Of a stretch of 64,000 nucleotides of DNA, positions 1-7,512 are shown in pieces. Each line of letters opens with the position of its first letter. The first letter of the stretch is position 1. The DNA is from Glutamicibacter sp. B1 (GTDB lineage: Bacteria > Actinomycetota > Actinomycetes > Actinomycetales > Micrococcaceae): positions 1,984,001 through 2,048,000 of the forward strand of contig NZ_CP125942.1 of NCBI RefSeq assembly GCF_039602135.1, written 5' to 3'. Made by a program: the position numbers and the translations under genes. Below the pieces are notes generated by a model. The model was not told where the DNA came from. It searched no databases and saw only the letters and a program-made list of their open reading frames with translations.

Positions 1-1
1 T

Positions 2-334
2 GCGAAACTAACCAAGGCTTTTTATGCCTCAGTAGCTGAAGATACGGATTTTCGCGCAATGTATCCGGAAAAAGATTTACATCCTGCGCAGGTTAGATTG
101 CAGCTTTTCCTCGAACAATACTGGGGCGGCCCAACCACATATTCCGAGCATCGTGGCCACCCTAGATTGCGAATGAGACACGGTAATTTCCCCGTGAATT
201 CCCACTACCGCGACGTATGGCTGGCGCATATGAACAAAGCTATCGATCAGTCGGGACTATCACCACTGCATGCAGAGACGCTCAGAGACTATTTCGAACG
301 TGCAGCCCACTCATTGCAAAACACACCGGACTGA
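2..334 (+). CDS. glbO: Group 2 truncated haemoglobin (trHbO), C-terminal part
   Basis: This is the 3' part of a gene whose start lies before the window; the frame is open from base 2 and ends at a TGA at 332-334, giving 110 visible residues. The visible part carries the signature of group 2 (O-type) truncated globins: YPEKDL, then LFLEQYWGGP, then RGHPRLRMRH containing the proximal histidine region, then the conserved W-x3-M-x2-A helix. Family members are about 125-135 residues, so only the first helix region is missing. TrHbO proteins bind O2 and ligands such as NO or peroxide with high affinity; the physiological role in this lineage is not fixed. It is followed by a strong bidirectional hairpin and a convergent gene of unknown function. 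Identification is secure; the 5' end cannot be given. Confidence 0.93.
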   Translation, partial: AKLTKAFYASVAEDTDFRAMYPEKDLHPAQVRLQLFLEQYWGGPTTYSEHRGHPRLRMRHGNFPVNSHYRDVWLAHMNKAIDQSGLSPLHAETLRDYFERAAHSLQNTPD

Positions 335-347
335 TCTTAATCCAAAA

Positions 348-377
348 TGGGACGGAACCACATTTGGTTCCGTCCCA
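348..377. terminator. Bidirectional terminator hairpin between glbO and the convergent gene
   Basis: Perfect 13-bp stem TGGGACGGAACCA / TGGTTCCGTCCCA around a 4-base loop (361-364), with A-rich sequence on the left and AAATTTG on the right. It lies 14 bases after the glbO stop and 20 bases before the 3' end of the minus-strand gene, so it probably ends both transcripts. Confidence 0.8.
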
Positions 378-396
378 AATTTGTCTCGCCAGATTG

Positions 397-1056
397 CTAG
401 CCAAGCAGCGAAGATTGACGAAGGACAGCATGCCCACGACCGTTGCTAATTCGGTGCCATGCTCCTTGCTTGAGCACTCGGCTTTCACCATCGGTGGATA
501 AGAAGCCCAACGCATGCATAGCGAAAGCAGCTCCCATTGGCAAAGCTGGGGTTTGATCAGCGATGGTTGAAGACCAAATACGTTGACGAATTTGGGAGAT
601 CACCGGTTTACCAGGGTTCTCAGGTAATGCTTGCGCTACAGCATCAATACCTGCCTGCGCGGCTTGGGATAGGTCACGATCGGCAATCGTTCCGGCTTCT
701 TCCCATCCGGAAAGTGGAACCGATATCCCAGCCCATCGAGCCGTAGCCTCCACTGGAGGTAAAGAAAACTCAACGGACGAATCTGCCATTCTGGCCAATC
801 GATCTTGAATAGATGACAGTGAATAGCTTGCATTTATCTCAGCAGGTTGAGCGAGACGATGCACGCGCATCCCTAAAATCGTGTATTGACCCTGCCCCAA
901 TTCAGCTGGTACCAGAACAGGTACATATACAGCCAGCGCGGTGCCACGCGCAACAAAAAGTGCAGCATCATCTTCAATAGTTTTTGCCCGACTAATAAAG
1001 TTCGCAAGATCGCTTACGGAATTTACATCGTCAAAAATCAACACATCACTTGCCAT
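397..1056 (-). CDS. Conserved actinobacterial protein of unknown function (219 aa)
   Basis: I do not recognise a characterised family. The 219-residue product starts MASDVLIFDD and looks soluble: there is no signal peptide, no membrane segment and no cysteine pair. It has an alternating hydrophobic pattern in the first 70 residues (ALAVYVPVLVPAELGQGQ) and a C-terminal part with small-residue-rich helices (PMGAAFAMHALGFL, near residues 170-185). The frame is clean and codon use matches the neighbours. It is convergent with the globin gene and divergent from the thioesterase gene. My recollection that a similar unnamed gene accompanies globin/thioesterase genes in related genomes could not be checked. 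The coding call is good, the function is unknown. Confidence 0.72.
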   Translation of the reverse strand: MASDVLIFDDVNSVSDLANFISRAKTIEDDAALFVARGTALAVYVPVLVPAELGQGQYTILGMRVHRLAQPAEINASYSLSSIQDRLARMADSSVEFSLPPVEATARWAGISVPLSGWEEAGTIADRDLSQAAQAGIDAVAQALPENPGKPVISQIRQRIWSSTIADQTPALPMGAAFAMHALGFLSTDGESRVLKQGAWHRISNGRGHAVLRQSSLLG

Positions 1057-1229
1057 ATATTAATGCTCTCACGCTCCCCCAACATGAATCCGCATAATTA
1101 GCTTATGGCGTGATGTGCTCGCGAAAATTCGTATAGATTACCTATGAGCAGGGAAAACCGCTCGACAACATTACCGCCGAGTAATATTGTGTTTGGTTCT
1201 ACCCCACAGCACTGCAAGGAGTTCAAACC

Positions 1230-2120
1230 GTGGCCGAAGACCTAGGTACTACCCAGATATTGTTAGACCTTCTGAACTTAGATGGCGACAATAAGGCACG
1301 AACTGACGAAGACATATTCGTCGGCCAGACGCCAAAGCAAAACCGTAACCGGGTCTTTGGCGGACAGGTACTTGCTCAATCGATCATGGCCGCCACCCGT
1401 ACCGTCGAGGGCTCTCGTCCGATGCATTCGCTGCATGGCTACTTCTTGCGTCCCGGAGATCCTAACCAAAACATCACCTTCGGTGTTCAGCGTCTTCGTG
1501 ATGGCCGGTCTTTCTCAGCTCGACGGGTTCATGCTTACCAAAACGGTGAGCCAATTCTTTCGATGATTACTTCCTTCCAGGAACCGGCAGAGGGTCTTGA
1601 ACATCATGATCCGATGCCACTAAACGTGCCAGATCCTGATTCCCTTCCCACAACTGCAGCACTCGTGGGGCATCTGGACCATCCGGTTGCCAAAGAGTGG
1701 GCTTTTGAACGACCTTTCGATATTCGTCACGTAACTGAGCCGGTCTATCTAGCAGGCGATAAGAGTCCAATAGCTGATAGCGCGGTCTGGTTGCGAACGA
1801 CGTCAGCTATGCCGGACGACTTGAGTCTGCACCGCGCGGCCTTGGCCTACGCCAGTGATTACGTGCTGTTGGAACCAGTATTGCGTGCTCATGGCCTGGC
1901 ATGGGTACACCCAGGTTTGAGTCTAGCCAGCCTTGATCACGCGATGTGGTGGCATCGAGACTTGAGGGTCGATGAATGGCTGCTGTATGTTCTACACTCC
2001 CCTTCAGCGTCCTCGGCCCGAGGTCTTGGAACTGGACAGTTCTTTAACCGTGAAGGACAGCTAGTAGCAACTGTCGCTCAAGAGGGCATGATTCGTTTGC
2101 CTGAATTCGGTAAGAACTAA
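1230..2120 (+). CDS. tesB: Acyl-CoA thioesterase II
   Basis: A 296-residue double-hotdog thioesterase of the TesB family, which hydrolyses medium- and long-chain acyl-CoA to free acid and CoA. Visible landmarks are FGGQVLAQS (about residues 43-51), HSLHGYFLRPGD (67-77), the central LDHAMWWH motif whose Asp is catalytic in E. coli TesB, and the C-terminal TVAQEGMIR with the conserved glutamine. Length matches the family (about 285-300). Translation starts at GTG 1230, chosen because AAGGA at 1216-1220 lies ten bases upstream and no better in-frame start exists. The gene stands alone, divergent from the 219-residue gene and convergent with the MOSC fusion gene. Confidence 0.93.
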   Translation: MAEDLGTTQILLDLLNLDGDNKARTDEDIFVGQTPKQNRNRVFGGQVLAQSIMAATRTVEGSRPMHSLHGYFLRPGDPNQNITFGVQRLRDGRSFSARRVHAYQNGEPILSMITSFQEPAEGLEHHDPMPLNVPDPDSLPTTAALVGHLDHPVAKEWAFERPFDIRHVTEPVYLAGDKSPIADSAVWLRTTSAMPDDLSLHRAALAYASDYVLLEPVLRAHGLAWVHPGLSLASLDHAMWWHRDLRVDEWLLYVLHSPSASSARGLGTGQFFNREGQLVATVAQEGMIRLPEFGKN

Positions 2121-2152
2121 GAGCAAAACATCCGATTTTCAATGGAAAACGA

Positions 2153-3889
2153 CTAGATCGCCAGTTCCAAATTTTCCGCTGGGACAGATACACAAGTCAG
2201 TATCTGTCCGGCGGGAATGCTTGCGCTAGGTTCCATCGGGTACGAAACACTTCCGCTGAGCAACTTGACGGCGCACTGCCCACAAGACCCAGCCCTACAC
2301 TGGCTCGGCGCTTTAACATCCTGTGCTTCTAGCGCTTCAAGCAGAACACCATCTTCCGGTTTCCAAGTAAAACTTGTACCCGAACCTTCGCAGCTCACGC
2401 TCGCGCTTGGGAAATCGTGGAAGAGTTTGGATAAGTCAGTTTGGGGCGATACAAAAGTCTCGCTGTGGATTTCTTCTGGCAGAATTCCCTGTTCAATGCA
2501 TACGTCGCGAACCAGACGTGTGAAACCTTCAGGCCCACAAATAACGACGCTATTACAACCGGCGACAGATCGAGCGATTTCTTCATGAGTGGGACGACGT
2601 TCTGAACTATCAAAGTGTTGATATTCAACATTCGCATCAACAGAGTTCAAGAGATCCTGCATCTGGACCGACAATTGACTCGGCACACCACGCTCTACGC
2701 GTAACACGTGCAAGTCTTCAACGCGTGAATATATCTCAGTATTGCGAAGCAGAGCTAGCGCGGGCGTGATTCCAATCCCAGCAGTGACAATGGCAGTTCT
2801 AGAACGAAGCACGTTGGGCGCAGTCATCGTTCCATATGGTCCGGAAACTAAGAGCTCATCGCCTGATTTCAACATAGCCAGACGCCGCGAAACCTCCCCC
2901 TGAACTCGCACAGCGATCTTAACCTCACCCGGTTCTACCGCGATGATCGTATAGTTTCTCCACAGTGGGTCGGCAAAATGAACGCGAAGATACTTTCCAG
3001 CTTCATCATGCTCAGCGAACCAGCCAAACGGGTCACTGAGGGTAAGCTCGATAGTTTCGGGATTCGGTCGCACTGCAGTGAGCACAGTAGCAAACCTCGG
3101 TGAACGCTTTGATGGGACAGGACCAACTTCTCCATCCCAAGCCTCTTCAACTTCGATTTGTTCCCCAACTTTCAACGTTCCTGAACTTATGACCGTGCCA
3201 TAAATTCCGCAATGAAGATGGCCAAAATGCGTTGCGAGTAAACGAGGGCCGTTGGTATCAACTTCGGTTGTTGCGGGATTAACCGAAGTCGCAGAGCACC
3301 GTTCGATGGACTTCGTGATCGCGATTTTCACGTCACCGATTCGCAATGTTTTTCCGATCAGACCGAACTCTGCAAATGCAGGAAGCCCCTCCACCAAGAT
3401 GTTGCCTCGGTAACGAAGCGGGTCGAGCTCGATAGATCCTGCTTTTGAAAGTTGCCTCACGGTATTTGGGTTGATAATCGAAATCCCAGATAGTCGAGAA
3501 TCGAACATCCCATGGGATGTCGAGACAACGTCCCTGCGGTGAGAGCCTTGGGTGGGAAGATACTCAGATAGGTACTCACGTAACTCTTGTTTACCGCTCG
3601 ATTCAGAAGAATCAAAAGTCAGTGATTCTTCCGCCGATGCCTGTGGCGCAGCAACAGTGATCAATGGCGGCTCCGATGTCACTGACCATTTTTGCAAGCT
3701 CTTGTCGTTCTTAAGGATGGTGAAGCTGAGACAACTATTCCATTCACCATCTGAGACTTCCACTGTTCCGTTTGAGAATGCCACGGCGCGGTCACCGAGT
3801 ATTCCTCCGGCTGCCTCCACGGGTGCGAATGCGATTGATTCGCCAGGCAAACCCTTGATTGGAAAACGGAACAGCTGATCAATTCTCAT
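2153..3889 (-). CDS. MOSC domain / ferredoxin-NAD(P)H reductase / 2Fe-2S ferredoxin fusion protein
   Basis: A 578-residue three-part protein. Residues about 1-80 are the MOSC N-terminal barrel (FPIKGLPGES, GGILGDRAVAF), and about 90-245 the MOSC domain, with RYRGNILVEG and the cysteine in SIERCSATSVNPATTEVD, a position that binds a persulfide or Mo-cofactor in relatives. About 255-470 is a ferredoxin reductase module (GDELLVSGPYGTM, ITPALALLRN). The C-terminal plant-type ferredoxin has the 2Fe-2S ligands C531-x4-C536-x2-C539-x26-C566. YcbX-like proteins combine MOSC and ferredoxin for reducing N-hydroxylated bases; here the NAD(P)H-oxidising module is built in, so the chain could carry electrons from NAD(P)H to a Mo site. 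The substrate is unknown. It lies 83 bases downstream of soxR but has its own TAGACT box 6 bases before the ATG, suggesting a leaderless transcript. Confidence 0.88.
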   Translation of the reverse strand: MRIDQLFRFPIKGLPGESIAFAPVEAAGGILGDRAVAFSNGTVEVSDGEWNSCLSFTILKNDKSLQKWSVTSEPPLITVAAPQASAEESLTFDSSESSGKQELREYLSEYLPTQGSHRRDVVSTSHGMFDSRLSGISIINPNTVRQLSKAGSIELDPLRYRGNILVEGLPAFAEFGLIGKTLRIGDVKIAITKSIERCSATSVNPATTEVDTNGPRLLATHFGHLHCGIYGTVISSGTLKVGEQIEVEEAWDGEVGPVPSKRSPRFATVLTAVRPNPETIELTLSDPFGWFAEHDEAGKYLRVHFADPLWRNYTIIAVEPGEVKIAVRVQGEVSRRLAMLKSGDELLVSGPYGTMTAPNVLRSRTAIVTAGIGITPALALLRNTEIYSRVEDLHVLRVERGVPSQLSVQMQDLLNSVDANVEYQHFDSSERRPTHEEIARSVAGCNSVVICGPEGFTRLVRDVCIEQGILPEEIHSETFVSPQTDLSKLFHDFPSASVSCEGSGTSFTWKPEDGVLLEALEAQDVKAPSQCRAGSCGQCAVKLLSGSVSYPMEPSASIPAGQILTCVSVPAENLELAI

Positions 3890-3895
3890 GTACCT

Positions 3896-3901
3896 AGTCT
3901 A
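3896..3901 (-). promoter_or_regulatory. -10 element of a likely leaderless promoter for the MOSC fusion gene
   Basis: On the minus strand TAGACT is followed by exactly six bases and then the ATG (3889-3887), with no Shine-Dalgarno sequence. This is the spacing expected when transcription starts at the A of the ATG. No convincing -35 was found. Confidence 0.45.
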
Positions 3902-3972
3902 GTGACACATAACAACAAATAATCACCACATGAACCCAGACGAACAACCAGAGGCTCGCCTAATCAGAGCGT

Positions 3973-4467
3973 TTATTCGGCAGTTTCGGCTGGGTCAAGT
4001 CGCCTAGCTCCCGCTCCCTGCTGAGAAAGCTGGTCGTGTGGGTTCAATAAAGTGCAAGCTTGCATCGATAAACACCCGCAACCAATACAGCCCATAAGGC
4101 GGTCTTCCAGTTCTTCTATGGCCCTTCGACGCGCTTCGAGCACAAGTTTCCACTGGGCTGTGGCACGAAGCCAGTCTTCCTCGGATGGTAAATGATGCAT
4201 CGGAACTGGAGCGAGAGCGCTCTTTATTTCGCTAAGCCCAATACCCAATTGTCGACCAACTGTTATCAGAGAAATCCGGCGAAGTAAGTGCCGGGGGTAA
4301 CGACGTTGGTTACCTGCCGTACGCAATGAAGCTATGAGGCCAACTTCTTCGTAATAATGAAGTGCAGATCGAGCCACACCGGTGCGATCACTCACCTGGC
4401 CGATAGAGAGAAGCTCTTCAGCAGGTGGCTCTTGACCGCACCCTTCTTCGCCTGATGTGCGAATCAT
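3973..4467 (-). CDS. soxR: Redox-sensing MerR-family regulator SoxR
   Basis: A 164-residue MerR-type activator. The winged HTH is LLSIGQVSDRTGVARSALHYYEE (about 17-39), followed by a dimerisation helix, and a C-terminal cluster C-I-G-C-G-C-L-S-M-Q-A-C with spacing 3-2-6, identical to the 2Fe-2S ligand spacing of E. coli SoxR. Oxidation of that cluster by redox-cycling compounds or superoxide activates transcription. In actinobacteria SoxR usually controls a few oxidoreductase or export genes rather than soxS. ATG 4467 is preferred over GTG 4470 because the AGGAGGGG Shine-Dalgarno gives better spacing to it. It is divergent from a flavin reductase gene, with a perfect SoxR palindrome between them. 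Confidence 0.95.
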   Translation of the reverse strand: MIRTSGEEGCGQEPPAEELLSIGQVSDRTGVARSALHYYEEVGLIASLRTAGNQRRYPRHLLRRISLITVGRQLGIGLSEIKSALAPVPMHHLPSEEDWLRATAQWKLVLEARRRAIEELEDRLMGCIGCGCLSMQACTLLNPHDQLSQQGAGARRLDPAETAE

Positions 4468-4481
4468 CACCCCTCCTCACC

Positions 4482-4512
4482 TTGACCTCAAGTTTACTTG
4501 AGGTCTTAGTGT
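4482..4512 (+). promoter_or_regulatory. SoxR operator inside a 19-bp-spacer promoter
   Basis: A perfect palindrome GACCTCAAGT-TT-ACTTGAGGTC spans 4484-4505; its core differs from the E. coli soxS SoxR box (CCTCAAGTTAACTTGAGG) at one central base. It lies between TTGACC (4482-4487) and TAGTGT (4507-4512), which are exactly 19 bp apart. An over-long 19-bp spacer is the hallmark of promoters that MerR/SoxR activate by DNA distortion. The promoter points at the flavin reductase gene. The symmetrical box probably also represses soxR. Confidence 0.93.
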
Positions 4513-4602
4513 TGAAGTAATCAGTATGATCTTTGGGAGTGCCTATGCACTCCTCATCTACAGCTGAGCAACGCCTTTCGTCTCAGCTCAAAGGAGCAAT
4601 TA

Positions 4603-5106
4603 ATGAGCCAACTATCAGATGACTTTCGAACCGCATTCCGTCATCATCCAGCTGGAGTGGCGCTCATAACCGCGACAGTGGATGAAGTTCCCTACGGGCT
4701 AACGATTTCATCCTTGGCCTCACTGTCAATTGCCCCAGTGTCAGTTTCATTCTCGCTTTCGAAGGAATCGGGGGCAGCGGGAGCTGTATTGGCTGCCCCA
4801 AGTTTCATGATTCACATGCTTGGTGAAGAACACGAAGAACTAGCAACTAACTTCGCACGTCCCGGTGCTCCCCGTTTCACCCCAGAACAGAATTTCCAAT
4901 TCCTACCAACAGGGGAACCATACTTTGCCGGCGCGCCCATCGCTTTTCGCTCCAGTATCCATTCTTCGATAAGCGTTGGTGGATCACGTTTGATCGCGGC
5001 AGAAGTTCACGAAATTATCCAAGGCACCCCTCAACAACACCTGCTCCACCAGGATCGTAAGTACCTCCGGCTCTCAGGACTTCACTCCGGTATACAACAA
5101 GCGTGA
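4603..5106 (+). CDS. Flavin reductase-like (FMN-binding split-barrel) protein, SoxR target
   Basis: A 167-residue protein of the flavin-reductase-like domain family: FRHHPAGVALITA (about 12-24), YGLTISSLASLSIAPVSVSFSLS (about 33-55) and HMLGEEHEELATNFA match the split-barrel core that binds FMN. Members reduce FMN/FAD with NAD(P)H, often feeding a monooxygenase; no partner monooxygenase gene lies nearby. The ATG at 4603 follows AAAGGAGCAATTA, a strong ribosome-binding site. The promoter contains a textbook SoxR box, so the gene is almost certainly induced by redox-active compounds. Its own substrate is not deducible. A 40-base perfect palindrome terminates it. Confidence 0.9.
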   Translation: MSQLSDDFRTAFRHHPAGVALITATVDEVPYGLTISSLASLSIAPVSVSFSLSKESGAAGAVLAAPSFMIHMLGEEHEELATNFARPGAPRFTPEQNFQFLPTGEPYFAGAPIAFRSSIHSSISVGGSRLIAAEVHEIIQGTPQQHLLHQDRKYLRLSGLHSGIQQA

Positions 5107-5130
5107 TACCTCCAACCAGATTTTCGGTTA

Positions 5131-5174
5131 ACGCAGCAATGGCCGCCAATATTGGCGGCCATTGCTGCGTTTAT
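5131..5174. terminator. Perfect 40-base palindromic terminator
   Basis: Bases 5131-5150 (ACGCAGCAATGGCCGCCAAT) are the exact reverse complement of 5151-5170, and TTTAT follows at 5170-5174. It sits between the convergent flavin reductase and ettA genes (ettA stop at 5176) and can form an 18-bp stem on either strand, so it is likely a shared terminator. Confidence 0.85.
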
Positions 5175-5175
5175 C

Positions 5176-6858
5176 CTAGTCGCGAGTCAGGCGACGGTGG
5201 GTTACACGATGTGGCTTAGCCGCATCAGCGCCCAAACGCTCTACCTTGTTCTCCTCATAGGACTCAAAGTTACCCTCGAACCAGTACCAGTTCGACGGGT
5301 TCTCTTCGGTGCCCTCGTAGGCCAGAATGTGCGTTGCAACTCGGTCCAGGAACCAACGGTCGTGAGAGACCACGACAGCGCAACCTGGGAAATCAAGCAA
5401 GGCATTTTCCAACGATGAAAGTGTCTCAACATCCAAGTCGTTAGTTGGCTCATCGAGAAGCAACAAGTTGCCACCCTGCTTCAAGGTCAGTGCCAAGTTC
5501 AAGCGGTTACGTTCACCACCGGAAAGCACACCAGCCTTCTTTTGCTGATCTGGTCCCTTGAAACCAAACGCCGATACATAAGCGCGGGAAGGCATTTCAA
5601 CCTGACCAACGTTGATGTAGTCCAAACCATCAGAAACAACTTCCCACAATGACTTGTTAGGGTCGATGTTTTCTCGGTTCTGGTCAACGTAGGAGATCTT
5701 TACGGTATCGCCAATCTTCAGCGATCCGCTGTCAAGTTCCTCCATGCCGACAATCGTCTTGAACAGGGTCGACTTACCGACACCGTTCGGACCGATGACG
5801 CCAACGATGCCATTTCGGGGCAACGAGAACGACAGGCCGTCAATCAGAACACGGTCGCCAAAGCCCTTCTTCAGGTCCTTAGCCTCAATGACGATCTGGC
5901 CCAGACGAGGGCCCGGCGGGATCTGAATCTCTTCAAAGTCGAGCTTGCGAGTACGCTCTGCCTCAGCAGCCATTTCCTCATAGCGAGCCAGACGAGCCTT
6001 GGACTTCGTCTGGCGTCCCTTGGCGTTCGAACGAACCCACTCGAGTTCTTCAGCCAGTCGCTTAGCAAGCTTCTGATCTTTCTTGCCCTGAACTTCCATG
6101 CGCTCGCGCTTCTTCTCCAGGTAAGTGGAGTAGTTGCCCTCATATGGGTGCAAGCGGCCACGGTCAACTTCACAAATCCATTCGGCGACATGGTCAAGGA
6201 AGTAGCGATCGTGGGTTACCGCAAGGACGGCGCCTGGGTAAGCAGCTAGGTGCTGCTCCAACCAGAGAACAGACTCTGCGTCCAAGTGGTTAGTAGGCTC
6301 GTCCAGAAGCAGCAAGTCTGGCTTTTGTAGCAACAACTTACACAGGGCGACGCGTCGACGTTCACCACCGGATAGATGGGTGACCATTTCGTCGCCTGGA
6401 GGACAACGTAATGCGTCCATAGCCTGTTCGAGCTGATTGTCGATATCCCAAGCGTCGGCCGCATCAATGGCTTCTTGCAGTTTGCCCATTTCTTCAAGCA
6501 ATGCATCGAAGTCTGCGCCCTCTTGGGCCATCTCTTCTGAAATCTCGTTAAAGCGAGTGATCTTTTCGTAGATCTCGCCAACGCCTTCCTGGACGTTGCC
6601 CAGAACGGTTTTTTCCTCGTTCAGTGGTGGCTCCTGCATCAGGATGCCTACCGAATATCCTGGCGAGAGTCGAGCCTCACCATTGGACGGGGTATCGAGA
6701 CCCGCCATGATCTTCAAGATCGTTGACTTACCAGCACCATTGGGTCCTACGACACCAATTTTTGCGCCCGGGAAGAACGACATGCTGACATTGTCGAGAA
6801 TGACTTTGTCACCAACGGCTTTGCGAGCCTTGGTCATCGTATAAATGAATTCCGCCAT
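5176..6858 (-). CDS. ettA: Energy-dependent translational throttle protein EttA (ABC-F ATPase)
   Basis: A 560-residue soluble ABC-F protein without membrane segments, as expected for EttA (about 555-560). It has two ATPase modules: Walker A GPNGAGKST (38-46), signature LSGGERRR and Walker B LLLLDEPTNHLD in the first; GPNGVGKST, LSGGERNR and LLLLDEPTNDLD in the second. Between them lies a charged linker (KKRERMEVQGKKDQKLAKRL) that inserts near the ribosomal E site. EttA couples translation elongation to ATP/ADP level. ATG 6858 gives the family N terminus MAEFIYTMTKARK; an upstream in-frame codon would add 15 unrelated residues. TAGCCT ends seven bases before the ATG, suggesting a leaderless mRNA. 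The gene lies downstream of an SSB paralogue on the same strand. Confidence 0.96.
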   Translation of the reverse strand: MAEFIYTMTKARKAVGDKVILDNVSMSFFPGAKIGVVGPNGAGKSTILKIMAGLDTPSNGEARLSPGYSVGILMQEPPLNEEKTVLGNVQEGVGEIYEKITRFNEISEEMAQEGADFDALLEEMGKLQEAIDAADAWDIDNQLEQAMDALRCPPGDEMVTHLSGGERRRVALCKLLLQKPDLLLLDEPTNHLDAESVLWLEQHLAAYPGAVLAVTHDRYFLDHVAEWICEVDRGRLHPYEGNYSTYLEKKRERMEVQGKKDQKLAKRLAEELEWVRSNAKGRQTKSKARLARYEEMAAEAERTRKLDFEEIQIPPGPRLGQIVIEAKDLKKGFGDRVLIDGLSFSLPRNGIVGVIGPNGVGKSTLFKTIVGMEELDSGSLKIGDTVKISYVDQNRENIDPNKSLWEVVSDGLDYINVGQVEMPSRAYVSAFGFKGPDQQKKAGVLSGGERNRLNLALTLKQGGNLLLLDEPTNDLDVETLSSLENALLDFPGCAVVVSHDRWFLDRVATHILAYEGTEENPSNWYWFEGNFESYEENKVERLGADAAKPHRVTHRRLTRD

Positions 6859-6971
6859 GTACTTAAGGCTAGTCGGTGTGAGGGGGCAATATCGAATTAT
6901 CACCCAACTATTTTGAGTTGGCGGTGTCCGGTTTCACATATTCGAACCGAACAGCGCCAATCATCCCAAAT

Positions 6972-7421
6972 CTAGGCGGCTTGATCCGAATCTTTCGGCC
7001 AACTCGAATCTCCATCTTTCAAGGAGTCCTGATGCGAGGCCCTCTCGGTTTCACCCGTATCAATACGAACTCTGGTGAAGGAAGTCGTCCCAAATCGCAG
7101 ATCATGGCCGATGCTGTACGCCTCAATATCAGCACTGGTTCCTTTAGTGCCATCCGCACGTTCATATTCTCGGATTTGCAACTTACCGAAGACCATCACG
7201 TGGTCTCCTTGCGACAGAGACTCCATCGAGTTTTCAGCCAAGCCCCTAAACGCTGATATCGAGTACCAGTTGGTAGGACCATCGACCCACTGGCCTGATT
7301 CCTGATCTTTCTTCCGTTCATGCGTCGCAGCTCGAAACTTCAACACGGCAACACCTTTTGCTGTCACGCTTAACTGTGGATCGGTGCCAACGATGGCACG
7401 GATGGTAACCAGATCACTCAC
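6972..7421 (-). CDS. Single-stranded DNA-binding protein paralogue (SSB-like OB fold)
   Basis: A 149-residue protein with the bacterial SSB OB fold in residues about 1-110: TIRAIVGTDPQL, FRAATHERK, WYSISAFRGLAENSMESLSQGDHVMVFGKLQIREYERADGTKGTSADIEAYSIGHDL, all typical SSB blocks. The C-terminal 40 residues are hydrophilic and end SDQAA, so the acidic DDDIPF-type tip by which replicative SSB recruits partners is missing. It is therefore probably an accessory SSB, not the replicative one, which in actinobacteria lies with rpsF/rpsR. It starts at GTG 7421 with AAGGAG upstream and precedes ettA on the same strand with a 113-base gap. Confidence 0.88.
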   Translation of the reverse strand: MSDLVTIRAIVGTDPQLSVTAKGVAVLKFRAATHERKKDQESGQWVDGPTNWYSISAFRGLAENSMESLSQGDHVMVFGKLQIREYERADGTKGTSADIEAYSIGHDLRFGTTSFTRVRIDTGETERASHQDSLKDGDSSWPKDSDQAA

Positions 7422-7512
7422 GAGTACCTACTCCTTAGACTCTCAACACCAAGGACTCTTCTCGGTGTTGGTTCTCATCGTGCAGCACGAGCAGCACATA
7501 GGAATCCCCGCA

